In this document: positions 23,255 to 35,700 of the stretch, in pieces
Layout of the letters: each line of letters begins with the position of its first letter
How positions within the stretch are numbered: the first letter of the stretch is position 1
NCBI RefSeq assembly: GCF_030445035.2
Contig: NC_080677.1
Location: 113,205,263 to 113,269,262 of the forward strand
Length of the DNA stretch: 64,000 nucleotides
DNA from: Dasypus novemcinctus
Taxonomy: Eukaryota; Chordata; Mammalia; Cingulata; Dasypodidae
Direction of reading: 5' to 3'
Notes under the pieces: model-generated
What the model saw: the letters and a program-made list of their open reading frames with translations, nothing else
What the model was told of the DNA's origin: nothing
The model's database searches: none
Program-made: the position numbers and the translations under genes

Positions 23255-23561
23255 CATAACACACTTTCTACCAGCACTATTGAATGCTGCAACCTTTCAT
23301 GCTGAAGTTTGTGGGATCTATGCTCTGTGTCACATGAACAGAATCATGTAGTATCCAGAGCAGACTGTGCATTTTTTTTTTGTTTGATTTGCATTAGATA
23401 TATGTTCGTTCAGTCTTGTTGGGAAACTGCCAAGCAGAAGGCACTAAGCATGCTGACCTTGGCAATGTCTTACATAAGTTAACCTACATTGGTTATATTA
23501 TGGCTATTAGCAACTGATTTGGGTATTTGGGGCCAATGTTTTCATTAAGAAATATCCTGCT

Positions 23562-23960
23562 AGGGAAGCAGACTTGGCCCAATGGATAGGGCGTCCGCCT
23601 ACCACATGGGAGGTCCGTGGTTCAAACCCCGGGCCTCCTTGACCCGTGTGGAGCTGGCCCATTCGCAGTGCTGATGCATGCAAGGAGTGCCGTGCCACGC
23701 AGGGGTGACCCCCATGTAGGGGAGCCCCATGCGCAAGGAGTGCACCTCGTAAGGAGAGCCGCCCAGCGCAAAAGAAAGTGCAGCCTGCCCAGGAATGGCG
23801 TCACACACACGGAGAGCTGACACAACAAGATGACCCAACAAAAAGAAACACAGATTCCCGGTGCTGCTGATAAGAATAAAAGCAGTCACAGAAGAACACA
23901 CAGCAAATGGACACAGAGAGCAGACAACGGGAGGGGGGAGAGAGGAGAGAGAGAGAAAAA
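23562..23960 (+). repeat. DAS-type SINE with perfect TSD
   Basis: Head 'agggaagcagacttggccca', B-box 'ggttcaaaccc' near 23620, full body and a GA-rich then A-rich tail. A perfect 15-base duplication aagaaatatcctgct lies at 23547-23561 and 23961-23975. It is a young copy. Confidence 0.96.
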
Positions 23961-23975
23961 AAGAAATATCCTGCT

Positions 23976-26459
23976 TTTGCTGTATTACCAGCTGCATTAA
24001 CACAGACAGTAGCAGTGGTTTCTGTGGGACCTAATCTTCATGCTTTTCCTGGAATATTCAGTGATAGGATCATAATGCTTCTGGCATGAGGGCCCTAGAG
24101 GTCATCCTGGCAGAAATGATGAAGATGTCTAAGGGAAGTAGGAGATGTGTTCCAGGCTTCTCAATAGAAGGAGTCAGGAAGAGGTGTGATTGCTGTCAAA
24201 CAGGACCTTCTGTGATGGGCTGAAATTCTTGAGGCCACCCGGGGAGGAGAAACTCTCCTTCAGAGTTTAGAGTGGAGGACTGGGTGTGACACAGAAGCAG
24301 CAGCAAATGGTGAGTTGAGGCAAGGGGCCCACAGACACCACTGGGCAGAAGCTGCACATCCCCTTGGAGAGGGTGTGGTGGTGAGTCCTCCTGGAAGCTA
24401 GAAGAATGGTGACAGAAGAGCTCTAACCCAAGCCCTATTCCCTCTTCCACCCCAGAGAAACAAGATCTACAGTCACACAGCATTACTTTGAGCATTAATC
24501 TGCCTCTGCCTTCCCATTCTTCAATTCCTCCACCCAAGAAAGTAGCCAGGCCCTTTGTGCTCCCTTGCCTGAGGTAAGCCAGGGTTTGGACCCAGTGAAA
24601 TGCTAAGAGTGGTAAGCCAGCTAGGGCAGGCATGGGAGCCTCGGTCACCAGGCTCCAAGGATGCCAGTAACCATGAATGGACAGAAATTCATTTACTAAC
24701 CAACACAGAGCCTCCTGGATTCCTGTACAGCTCTGGGGAGATAAAGAAGCTCTGGTAAGATGAGCTTTCATGTCCCACCAGCCTGGCCGATGGGGGCTGG
24801 GAATCAGATATGTTTAATTTCTTTAAATCAATTATATGTGCCATTCCTTCCACACTCCAGTTGGTGGACTAAAATTCATCCTTTTTACACTACATTCTCA
24901 GGGGGGAAGCCTGAACTTGTGCACTGATAAAGTCTGGCATACCCCTAAAGACTTTAGGGAAAAATCCCAACTCATATCAACAAATATTTGACCCCCATAT
25001 GGCAAGAAACTTTTTGTCTTCCAGCACATGACAGGAAAGTGTTACTCTTAGCATTGGTGAAATACCTTCTGTCACTGTCAGCTGTCTCAGTTCTCTGTTG
25101 CCCCTAAATGCTGTTCACGGTTATATATTTTGCCAAATATGCATCTCTTCATATAATTAACGCCCCTCTGCAGTGGTTAATGCATGAGGAAAGAGCCGGT
25201 CTTAATTCATCCCATGTCTCCTACAGGAAAACAGGGGTTTCTGTGCCAAACTTAGACGTGACACAATGGGGGATTTACACACGGCCCTTATAGAGTAATT
25301 TACTGGCAAACTTGGGTGTATATTATTGTAAACTGCTGCATACTGTGTGATTACAAGATTAAGAAAGGAGGAGTGAATTGCTAATCTTGTCAGTCCAACT
25401 GTTTTCTTCCTTGATAACATTTGTGTTATTACACTTTGGATGATGAAAGATTATAATTGGCTGTTGACACTGATTGAAGGAAGGAGATGTAGCTTTTTTA
25501 AAAAGAGAATTAATTAGCTTGGTGAGGGAGGTAACACAATTCAGATATGTGGTTCTCCCAGCTGCAAAACAGAAGTGAACTGTCAGAATGTTTTCATCTC
25601 TTTCTTCCCCACCTGTTTTTTTCTTTTTTGATGACATCTTTTCCTAGATTTAATACATAAAAAATGGGTTCACCAAAGAAAGAGTGGTGGGAGGCTAGCG
25701 GGCCTTCAAAAGAAAAAAAATGTAGCTTTCATGATTCACACCAAAAAACTGCAAATGTGTGTTTCATTTGCATGTGTTTAAGCAATGGTTTAGGAAGACA
25801 TCATTGGCAGACATTAAGAGCCAGGCTTAATCTCCCTGTGTCACACTAAATTGTTCTAAACTGGTAACAAACACCTGAGACCTGATTTCTTGTGTGACAG
25901 CTAAAAGAAAGATATAGGGACGTTGACACATCCCGGTGGCTGGTTGAGGCTCAGTGTAGGCCTACAGTAAGATTAATTAACACCTTTTAATTATTTCTAG
26001 CATCCCACTTTGGAAGATAAATTATATAGCCTCACTGGAGAGAACATGTAATGGGATTAGTCCTGATGGTCTTAAGACAGTGCTGGAAATGTGGGCATGT
26101 GTTGGGGTTGGAATGGAGTGGAAGAAGTCTTGCAAGGGGCATCCAGGGTTCTGGGATCCCCATCTTGACTCCTTGAAATGGAGCTGTAGTGGGGAGAAAG
26201 GTGGTCTTTTATGACATTCTTGTTAGCAACCTTAACCTGAGTTACCCTGAGTGCTTATGAAATGCCTTATGATACTCCCTGAATGGGGCAGAGGAAAGGC
26301 TGAAGAAGCAAGAAGTTTGGGAGGGAGGAGGGGTCAGGGAGCAGTGGTTAGTATTGTATGCCACAATATTATTTGGCTACATTGTAAACTTTCCATTTGA
26401 CCCTAATTTCAATTATAGGTTTACTCCCTGAGTCTTAGAAGCGCCTATCTCTTAAAGAT
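23976..26459. other. Single-copy intergenic block, no recognised gene
   Basis: This is the longest repeat-poor part of the intergenic region. A minus-strand ORF of 191 codons at 24196-24771 has no recognisable domain, an unconvincing composition and no splice or poly(A) context, so I do not call it a gene. 25080-26060 has balanced composition with AT-rich homeodomain-type sites (TAATTA at 25508-25516), an octamer-like ATTTGCAT (about 25765) and ATTAATTAA (about 25972), as in many conserved enhancers. That reading is inference only. Confidence 0.4.
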
Positions 26460-26655
26460 AGGAACAATAATAACAGCTAACAATTACTGAGCACCATGTC
26501 CTAGGCATCATGCTTTACATGTATGATCTCACTCAGCTTTACAACCACCCTAAAAGGTGTTGCTATGCCTTTTTTATACAGGCAGAGGTACAGAACAGTT
26601 AAATAACGTATTTAAGATCACAGGTAGTAAGTATTGGAGCCAGGGTTTGGAACTG
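26460..26655 (-). repeat. MIR SINE fossil
   Basis: The plus strand reads 'caattactgagcaccatgtc', 'catgctttacatgtatgatc', 'cagaggtacagaacagttaa', 'ggagccagggtttggaactg', the reverse complement of MIR in full order. Confidence 0.85.
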
Positions 26656-27110
26656 TAACAGACCCTGACCCGTTTTCCATGACCCCAGCATGGGCCAGGG
26701 TCTTTAAGACCCCCACCTGAGCACCCCGCAGCCCCATGGGATGGTGAGTGCCAGCCGCTGACCCTAACATGGCCCCGTAGAGAGCGTTATCTAAAGGCTC
26801 AGCTACAGGCCTCAATCCTGTTCCCGCTGGTATTGCTGACCTGGATGGCGCTTCATTTTGAGGAGAGAAACAGTCCTGGGAAAAGACGTCTTCTGAGTGA
26901 GTGACTTTGTTAAAGTACCTGCTCTCATGCAGGCCTTACTGCCTGCTGTTTCGGGTTTTGGTAACTGGGTTGAGATTGTAGGTCCAAGTCCCACCTTAGC
27001 CCAGCTTGGTCTCAGGTAATACTGGGTACAGGTCCCAGGCACCTGAAAGTCAGTCACTCAGGTGCCCACACTGGTGGCTGTGGGATCGAGTCCCACTCTG
27101 GTTTATCAGT
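26656..27110. other. GC-rich patch, possible solo LTR
   Basis: A GC-rich island among AT-rich DNA. Its start ('gacccgttttccatgacccc') loosely resembles the start of the LTR at 40081 ('gtccattttccataaccc'). No AATAAA or clear TG/CA ends are visible, so the LTR reading is weak. An ORF on the minus strand (26812-27057) is incidental. Confidence 0.25.
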
Positions 27111-29169
27111 TTAAAGCTTAGGGAATCTTTTGTTAGGGCACCAGAAAAAATTCATGAACAAGGGAAATGGCAATCGTACTACTAACAATGGTAGCACTCC
27201 CTTAAAGTATATTCTCAGTAATGGGTCAACGTTTGGATATGAACCTATGAAAAAGAAAAATGACATTTCTGTGCAAAACTGCCTGGCTTCGAAATAATTT
27301 AGGATCAGGAAAGAAAAAGTCTGAGAATGATTCTATAAAGAAAAATGTTATATTACAATTAAATTTGTATTGTAAACAGAAAGTGGGATGCAATCCCATA
27401 TGTACAATCTTTTATATCAAAATATGACTGCAGAAAAAGGTGAAAAATTGTTCCAACTAGTGAGTTTTATATTTCTGTGTTTCTTTGTTTTGTGTCTGAC
27501 TTTCTATTTGTGTCTGTTTAATATAGTTTCCTCCCTTTGGATGGTAATACCAAATTAATAAAAATTCTTGAAAGAGCTCTATTCAAGTTACTTAAAATTA
27601 AGCATGATATATATATATGTATTTATAAATTGGTATATCTACAGTCCCAGAAATTGGGGAAGCTGGGCTTCTGGTGCTTTTTAAAATCCTCCTGTCTTTT
27701 CCCTCTGTGTTCTGACTTAGTCTAACTCCCCTTCTATAATGAAAAATTTCCCAAATCCTACTAAAAAAATTAGGGGTTCTTGCAAAGAATTCAGTCTTAT
27801 CAGATGGTTGCCATTTAATTCACAGGACTTCTGATGAAATTCATGCAAAAATCTGAATAAACAAAACTATTTGAAAAAAGAAAAAAGTAAACTTCTCACA
27901 AGCTAACTACAGTTAAATAAGCCCCAGTAAACCCTCTACTAGACACCAGGGTTCAGGTCACTGATACTTGTGATTACTGAGAACAACCCAAACGCTGGAA
28001 AAGAGAACAAAGTGCTGTTCAGTATACCGCATTCTAAGAATCTTACAATAGGAATGGAATATGATCTAAAATAAAGATTTTGAAGGCTTATTACATAGGT
28101 CCTTATAAGTAAAAGTAATTCATTTAAGAAAAACTTTTCTCCAACATTTGTATGAATTAAATTTGTACATATACCTAAGTACAAAGGATTTAATAAAACT
28201 GTAAAGACAAAATACTTTCAGGGGTTTCAAAATTCATATAAAATTGTATACAATAAATTGGGGTTTTTTTAGAACAGTGTAATACCAATATGTGCCATTA
28301 ATCCTTGTTAAATTGTATATTACTATTTCAAAAGTTCATTGAAGTGTTTTAAAATGCACTAAGATGTTTTAAATATTTGGACAAATCTGCTTGTGCAAAA
28401 CATGTTTTCATAATTTGATTTGTATAGTTTCACTATAAGAAAGAACAAAGAATATTAGTAAAAAAAAACCTTTAAGCCAGGGATAACAATACTAATATTC
28501 TCTGTTCTGTTTCCATGTTAATCTAATTGAACCTGGAGAGCCCATGTTAATAGAATTTGTGGGTGCTGTTAAAGTTTAGTAATTTTGGACCAGACAACTC
28601 TATTTAAAAAAAGGAAAGAAAAACACTGGCTACTTTTATAAGCCTGCACTGAAATCATGGCTCAACCCTAACAGCAACCAAGCCCTCCCTGCGTCTTGAC
28701 TCCAAAAAAACTGTTTAAATATGTATCTCACTGAAACACTGATAAAATGACAAACAAACAAAAAAAGCAATATTTCTAGAAACCATTCCCTATAAGCCAT
28801 ATAAAAAATTAATGTTTACATTTAACCAAATGAAGTCCTTATTCTGGCAAGTTCATGTTCGACAGTAATTGTGTGTTGTAAAATGTTTAGAAACAGTTTC
28901 TAAAATCATTTTGGGAACTTAAATATATAAAATACAAAGGATGTATTTTTCATTAAGGAAAAGAAAGTAACTTTGCCCTAAAATAAAAAGACTAATTATC
29001 TGGGGGGGAAAAAAAAGAGAGAGAGAGAGATAGAAAATGTGGGACAAAACTTGAAGGAATTATGTATAAAAAGTTTGCAGTAACGGAAATCATGGTTAAC
29101 ATTAGAGAAGATTTGATGGGTCTATCTATAAAGTTTTTTTAAAAGCCTTAATATCAAATAGTATACTGA
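27111..29169. other. AT-rich intergenic, nothing recognised
   Basis: Very AT-rich sequence with a short AT run (27608-27619) and a GA run (28997-29012). No exon, RNA gene or repeat that I can name. Old, unrecognisable L1 sequence is likely for part of it. Confidence 0.4.
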
Positions 29170-29239
29170 GGGAAGTGAACTTGGCCCAATTGGGGGGAGA
29201 GGGGAGAGAAATAAATAAAAAATAAATCGTAAAAAAAAC
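29170..29239 (+). repeat. Internally deleted DAS-SINE with perfect TSD
   Basis: Only 70 bases: the SINE head 'gggaagtgaacttggccca' (about 20 bases) joined directly to the tail (G/GA-rich run then AATAAATAAAA). The whole tRNA B-box and body, about 300 bases, are missing. A perfect 15-base duplication caaatagtatactga flanks it at 29155-29169 and 29240-29254, so both original ends are intact. Confidence 0.9.
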
Positions 29240-30469
29240 CAAATAGTATACTGATACAAAACTAAAATTTAGTTTTCTCTCTATTAAAGTTTTCCTGGCT
29301 TATTAGTTTTTATATTTTAAAAATATTATCTATTCTATTTTATTCTATTTTTAGAGAAGTTGTAAGTATACAAAACTGTTTTGCATACCATATAGGATTC
29401 CTATACTTCGCCCTACCACCTTTACCTTACATTGTTGTGATGTATTTGTTACAAATATGAAGGAACATCATCATAATATCACTACTACCTATAGTCTACA
29501 GCTTTTATTTGGTGTATTTTTCCTAAAAACCATCCTATTATTAACACAATGTATTAGTATTGTGTATTTGTTATAGTTCATGAAAGAACAGTTTCATATT
29601 TATACTGTTAGCCACAGTCCATCATCCATCATGGGGTACATTGTGTTACATGGTCCCCTGCTTTGTGTTATCTATCCACAGTGTACACTCAATGGCTCTC
29701 AATTTCATCATAGAGTTGTGCTGTCATCATCTCAGTCCATTTTAGAATGTTCTCACCACTCCAAAAGGAAAGATCCTGCACCCACTTATATCCCCCACTC
29801 TTGAGCCTTTGCATCAGTATGCAGTACCTTCTTTGCCATTGCTACAAAGATTACAATATTGTTTCCATATTTTGGCAATTGTGACTAATGCCACTATGAA
29901 CATCAGTGAGTCAGTGTCTGTTTGTGTCCTTGTTTTCAATTCTTCTGAGTATATAGTCGTAATAGCAGGATTGCCAATCATATAGCAGTTCTATATTTAG
30001 GTTCCTGAATGTAGAAAACTCTTCCACGGAGGCTGCACCATTTTGCATTTCCACCAATAGTGAAGGATTGTTCCTGTTTCTCCACATCCTCTCCAGCACT
30101 TGTAGTTTTCTCATTTTTTAAAATGTCTATTCTGTAAGGCGTGAAATGAAATCTCATTGTAGTTTGATCTGCATTTCCCTAATAGCTAGTGATGTTAAGC
30201 ATCTTTCATGTGCTTTTTGGCCATTTAGATCTTCTTAGGTTTCTTTTAGCAATGTTTTATAGTTTCCTGAATACAGGTCCTTTATGTCCTTGGTTAAGCT
30301 TATTCCTAAGTATTTGATTATTTTAGTAGCTACTGTAATTTTTTCCTGACTTCCTCCTCAGATTGCTCATTAATAGTGTATAAAAATGCTACTGACTTTT
30401 GTATCCCACCATTTGCTGAACTCATCTATTAGTTCTAGTAACTTTGCTGTGTATTTTTTGAGATTTTCT

Positions 30470-32600
30470 AGATATAGCATAATTATCATCATTGGATAAT
30501 CAAAGTTTTACTTCTGCCTTTCCTATCTTGGTGATTTTTTATTTCTTTTTCTTGACTAATTGCTCTAGCTAGAACTTCTAGCACAATACTGAATAACAGT
30601 GGTGACTTTGGGTGTCCTGGTTTTGTTTCTGATCTCAGTGGGATAAATCTTTCACTGTTAAGTACAATGTTAGCTGTGGGTTTTTCATTTTTGCACTTTA
30701 CCATGTTGAGAGTTTCCTTCTATTCCATCTTTCAGAGTGCTTTTTTTTTTTAATCAAGAAAGGATGTTGTATTTTGTCAAATGCCTTTCCTTCAGCAGTC
30801 AAGATGATCATGTGAGTCTTCTTCAATTTATGAATGTGGTGTATTACACTGATTGATTTTCTTGTGTTTAACCACCCTTGTGTGCCTGGAATAAACCCCA
30901 CTTGATCATGGTGTATAATTATTTTAATGTGCATTTGAATATGGTTAGCAAGTCTTTTTTTTGAGGATTTTTGCATCTATGTTCATTAGAGAAATTAGTC
31001 TCTAATTTTCTTTTTTCAGAGTATCTTTATATATCTTTGGTATTGGGGTGATGTTGGCTTCATAGAATGACTTTGGTAGCATTCCCTTTCATTCAATTTT
31101 TTGATGAGTTTAAAGAAGACTGGTATTAGATCTTTGAATGATTAGTAGAATTCAGTTTTGAAACCATCTGTTCCTGGCTCTTCATTTTGGAGAGATTTTT
31201 GATGATGGTTTCAATTTCTTCACATGTGATTCATTTGTTGAGGTTGCTATTTCTTCTAGGGTCAGTGTACGTTGCTTGTGTATTTCTAGGAAATCTGTCC
31301 ATTTTATCTACATTGTCTAGCTTATTGTATATAGTTGTTCATAGTATCCCTTTATGAGATTTTTTTATTTCTGAGGGTCACTGGTAATGTCCCCCTCTTA
31401 TTTCTGGTTTTATTTATTTGCATCTTCTCTGTTTTTTGGTCAGTCTAGCTAAAGGTTTATCAATTTTGTTGCTCCTCTCAAAGAACCAACATTTGGTTTT
31501 GCTATTCTCGCTATTTTTTGTTCCCAGTTTCATTTATCTCTGCTCTGATCTTTCTTCTGCTCGCTTTGGGATTAGTTTGCTCTTCTTTTTCTAGTTCCTC
31601 CAGGTGTGCAGTTAAGTGTTTGATTTTAGCTCTTCTTTTTAAATGAAAGCATTGAAGGCTATACATTTCCCTCTCAGTACTGCCTTTGCTGTATGCCACA
31701 AGTTTTGACATGTTGTGTCCTTGTTTTCATTTGTCTCAAGTTATTTACTGATATATTTTGTAATTTCTTCTTTGACACTGATAGTTTGAGTGTGTTGTTT
31801 AATCTCTATATTTGTGAATTTTCCCTTTTTATATATCAGTAACACCTGTTATTGATTTCTAGCTTCATTCCATTATGATCAGAGAAAGAGCTTTTTATAA
31901 TTTCAATATTTTAAAATGTATATCCTGCTGTTTTGGTGTTTAATGATCTATAAACATCTGTAAGTCTAGTTCATCTATCATATTATTCATGATCTCTGTT
32001 TCCTTATTAATCCTCTGTCCAGATGTTCTATTGAATCCTGGGAGTGATGTATTGAAGCCTACAACTATTATTATAGAGACATCTATTTCTCCCTTCAGTT
32101 TTGCCAGTGTATGCCTCAGTACTTTGGGGCACCCAGGTCAGGTGCATAAATATTTATCAGTATTTCTTCTTGGTGAATTGCCCTTTTTATTAATATATAA
32201 TGACTGTCTCCATCTCTTATAAGAGTTTTTCATTTAAAATCTATTTTGTGCACTATTAGTATCACTACTCCAGATCTTTTTTTTGCTACTATTTGTATGG
32301 AATAGTTTCAACCGTTTGTGCCCTTGTGTCTAAGATGAGTATCATGTAGACAGCATATAGGTGGTTCATATTTTTTTATCCATTCTGTCAGGCAGTGTCT
32401 TTTGATTGGTGAGTTCAAGCCAGTAACATTCAATGTTATTACTGTAAACTTATTACTTACTTTGTTGATTTATCCTTTGGCTTTCTGTTGTCATATCCTA
32501 CTATTGCCTTTTTACCCTTACTAATAAGCTTCATTTATACACTCTTCTCCAAGTCTCTCACCCTTCTCTTTTTGTTTTAGGCTACAGCATTCCCTTTAGT
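30470..32600 (-). pseudogene. L1 ORF2 remnant (endonuclease/RT)
   Basis: L1 ORF2 encodes the endonuclease and reverse transcriptase that drive target-primed insertion. Conserved pieces survive on the minus strand: '[10 protein letters not shown]' in the ORF at 30698-30976, the '[17 protein letters not shown]' stretch in 30489-30704, and the linker with 'HLEELEKEEQTNPKASRRKI' in 31511-31711. The aspartate pair of the catalytic motif region near 30490 is in a degraded context. Pieces are in different frames, so no protein is made. Confidence 0.8.
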
Positions 32601-32601
32601 G

Positions 32602-32818
32602 CAAGGATTCTTAAACCATTTTTGCTCCACAGACCCTTTTGCCAGTCAGCTGAAAACCATGGATCCCTTCTCAGAAGTTAGCAGCAGATAGTTCTATGAC
32701 ACTCAATATCAGAGGTCATAGAAAATAAAGATAATAAGTTGATTTCCCCCCCCCCCCAATCTTTCCACGAACCCATTGGGGGGGGGGGGGTCTCTGTACC
32801 CTTGGCTAAGAACCTCTG
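32602..32818. mobile_element. hAT-type MITE nested in L1
   Basis: Ends caaggattcttaaacc and ggctaagaacctctg form the hAT-style inverted repeat (CAGnGGTTCTTAACC). An 8-base duplication ctttagtg/ctttagta flanks it (32594-32601, 32819-32826), the length expected for hAT. Internally a run of 12 C (32746-32757) faces a run of 13 G (32778-32790). Confidence 0.75.
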
Positions 32819-32829
32819 CTTTAGTATTT

Positions 32830-33693
32830 CTTGTAAATCTGGTGTCTTGTTGACAAAGTCTCTCAGATTTTGATTGTGCAGACTTTAAACTTCCTTCTCA
32901 TTTTTGAAGGACAGTGTTGTCAGATAAAGAATTCTTGGTTAGTAGTTTTCCTCTTTCAGTACCTTAAATACATCACAGTCTTCTTGCCTTCATGGTTTCT
33001 GGTGAAGGACTGGCACTTAAGTCTTATTGAGTATCCCTTGAATGTCATGACTTGCTTTTTCTTCCTGCTGCTTTCAGTATCCTCTATCTCTGGCAGCTCG
33101 CATTTTGAATAGTAGGTGACTCAAGTAGGTCTATTAGGATTTACACTGTTTGGCGTGCACTGTAATTCTTGGATATTGCTATTTATGTCTTTCATAAAGG
33201 CTAGGAAATTTTCAGTCAAATATCCTCAAATATTCTTTCTGCTCCTTTCCCCTTTCCTACTCCTTTTGGGACACCAATAATGTATATGTTTTTGCATTTC
33301 ACATTATCTTTCAATTCCGAGACCCTGTGCAATTTTTTCCAATCTTTTCTCTTTCTGTTCTCTCTTTTCAGTTTCAGATGCTCTGTCTTCTAATTCACTT
33401 ATTCTGTCCTCAGCCAATTCAAATCTGCTGTTATTTGCCTTGAATATATTTTTAATCTCATCCATTGTGTCTTTCAGTCTCATAAGTTCTGTTACTTTTC
33501 TTTTCAGGCTTTCAAATTGCTCTTTATGCTCACCTAGTGTCTTCTTAATATTCTTTATCTCCTTAGCCATATTCTCCTTCAGCTCCTTGAATTGATTTAG
33601 GAGATTTGTGTGAATATCAATTAGTTGTTTTGAATCTTGTGTCAAATCCTTTGTCTTGTTACGACTTTTTATATGGTTCTCTGGCTGGACCAT
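32830..33693 (-). pseudogene. L1 ORF1 remnant, coiled-coil part open
   Basis: L1 ORF1p is the RNA-binding chaperone that coats L1 RNA as a coiled-coil trimer. The open frame at 33304-33693 (129 codons) is rich in Lys, Glu and Leu with heptad spacing and contains 'ELEDRASETEKREQKEK', typical of the ORF1p coiled coil. The C-terminal RNA-binding part (about 32830-33300) is recognisable only at DNA level and is broken. The protein would be truncated. Confidence 0.7.
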
Positions 33694-34380
33694 ATCTTCC
33701 TATTTCTTAGTATGACTTATAATATTTTGCTGCCGTCTAGGAATCTGATTATGTGGGTGAGTTTACTCTGTTGATTAGTTTCTCTCTCTTGCCTAGTAGT
33801 TTTGTTTCATGACTCTTTGGTTTCTGGATCAACTTTTCCTAAAACTTTTAAGTTATATAAACAGGGCCAGGGATCCACTAATTGGGTGCAGTCCAGATCC
33901 ATGGGGACCTGGGTATACAGACAAGCAAGACAAGCCTTGTCTTCCTTCACTTTCCTGGCCTGCCAACAGATGGTGCTCTTTGGAAAACCTTTCCAGAGAG
34001 GTGGATCTTTCAACTTTCACCGGCTGGATTTTCTGAGCTGGGCCCTGCCATTTAAACTTGTAGAAGAGAAACCACACTTACCCCTCCACTGTACCCTCCC
34101 TCTTCCCCTCTCAATTGGTTGCCTTCTGCCTTGGATTTCACTGAGGCTGGTTGCCTCAAGGGTGGGGCATAGGATTCATTCATAGCCACAGGGCTAGTAA
34201 CTCATGGTTTTCCTTTTGGCTTCTTGTCTCTCTGTCTCCAGTCCCTCCTGGATGATGTGCACAGCACTCTCCTGGTCTGCTGATCCCTTAGACAGCCTCT
34301 GCCTTTCCTCCTGTTTTGTAAGAGCACTGCCCAATCTACTCTTTTCCGAGAACCTCCTATTACTGTTTTTAATAAGAAGT

Positions 34381-34644
34381 TATAAAGGTTTTTTCCTAAA
34401 TAATAAGTATAAAAGGGAAAAAGTCTTTTTTTTTTTTTTTTGCCACAATAACTTCTTGTACTTCATATTAACTTTACTATGTCCTTGGTTGTTTAAGCAA
34501 AACAAGTCTTCTCTCACTTTATGAAGAACAAAATGTTCAATCAAGAACAAACCATCTTTGAAATTTTCCAGGAGGCCCCTGAGAAATTACAAAGGATTGG
34601 TCTTTTGCCTTATAAAAAAAGGAGTACTAAAAATAGTTCATTTA
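34381..34644. other. Short spacer, nothing recognised
   Basis: AT-rich sequence with a T-run (34425-34441) between the L1 5' end and a young SINE. Confidence 0.5.
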
Positions 34645-34661
34645 ATATATTATGAATTGTA

Positions 34662-35094
34662 GGGAAGCAGACTTGGCCTAATGGATAGAGCATCCGCCTA
34701 CCACATGGGAGGTCCGTGGTTCAAACCCCGGGCCTCCTTGACCTGTGCGGAGCTAGCCCATGCACAGTGCTGATGTGCGCAAGGAGTGCCATGCCACGCA
34801 GGGGTGTCTCCTGTGTGAGGGAGCCCCACATGCAAGGAGTGCACCCCATAGGAAGAACCACCCAGCGTGAAAGAAAGTGCAGCCTGCCCAGGAGTGGCAC
34901 AGCACACACGGAGAGCTGACACAGCAAGATGACGCAACAAAAGGAGACACAGATTCCCAGTGCTGCTGATAAGGATGGAAGCGGTCACAGAGGAACACAC
35001 AGTGAATGGACACAGAGAGCAGACAACTGGGGGCGGGGGGGGGGAGCGGGGAAGGGGAGAGAAATAAATAAAAATAAATCTTTAAAATATATAT
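34662..35094 (+). repeat. DAS-type SINE with perfect TSD
   Basis: Head 'gggaagcagacttggcctaa', B-box 'ggttcaaaccc' near 34719, full body, G-rich stretch (35030-35060) and AATAAATAAAA tail. A perfect 17-base duplication atatattatgaattgta lies at 34645-34661 and 35095-35111; part of it is simple AT, so the exact edge is uncertain. Confidence 0.95.
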
Positions 35095-35111
35095 ATATAT
35101 TATGAATTGTA

Positions 35112-35700
35112 TAAGAAAAGTTACCAATTAAAATTTTCTTAACCTTCTGTTAAATATATATGAATGAAATGTTCGTATAAATATTCCTACAAACTTAACA
35201 ATGTTAGCTTATCTATATAACATTAAATTAAAAATAGTGTTGGTCATGAAGTTTTCTTAAAGATGTTATATATCTTTTTAAACAGAGCCACTGAGTATAC
35301 ACTTCGAATAGATTGTACAAAGCATGGGACCGTATAACACAATGAATCCTGTGGTGAAAGATGTACTGTGGTTGACCAAACAAATATAAGAACATTCTCT
35401 CTTGAACTATAACAAGTATATAATACTAATACAGGATTTCAATAACCAGGTGGGTTGGGGAAAAAATACACCAAATGTAAGATATGGCCTATAGTTAATA
35501 GTAATATTTTGACAATGCTCTTTTATAGTTTGTAACAATTGTTCACAACAATGCAAAGCGGTGGTGGTGGGGTAACGTATGGGAGCTCTGTGTGATGATA
35601 TGCACATTTGTTTTGTAAGTTCATAACTTTTACTATACACTTACTGTTTATGGATATTCATGTGCGGATGATAAGCTTCAATAAAATAAGTTTTTAAATA
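35112..35700. other. AT-rich intergenic, probable old repeat
   Basis: Phrases such as 'aatactaatacaggatttca' and 'agttcataacttttactata' resemble the sense strand of the L1 3' UTR seen antisense at 21500-21700, so a decayed sense L1 tail is likely from about 35400 to 35700. Nothing else seen. Confidence 0.35.

Larger units (their letters stand above)
29330..34380 (-). mobile_element. Near-complete but degraded L1, internally deleted
   Basis: On the minus strand, from right to left: a GC-richer 5' UTR-like part (about 33700-34380), ORF1, an ORF2 endonuclease-type region (about 31500-32600), a reverse-transcriptase region (30470-31500), the ORF2 C-terminus (29830-30230) and the 3' UTR (29330-29830). 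At about 30224-30235 the C-terminal part is joined directly to reverse-transcriptase sequence, missing roughly 0.9 kb compared with ordinary L1 order. Stops and frameshifts throughout. A hAT element is nested at 32602-32818. No clear flanking duplication was found. Confidence 0.75.

Noticed and set aside
23577..23640. tRNA-like segment with A- and B-box
   Set aside because: It is the head of a SINE, not a tRNA gene; the same segment heads the other SINE copies in this window.
24196..24771. 191-codon minus-strand ORF, the longest outside repeats
   Set aside because: No recognisable domain, no splice or poly(A) context and an unconvincing composition. A chance ORF in a locally GC-rich stretch is more likely.
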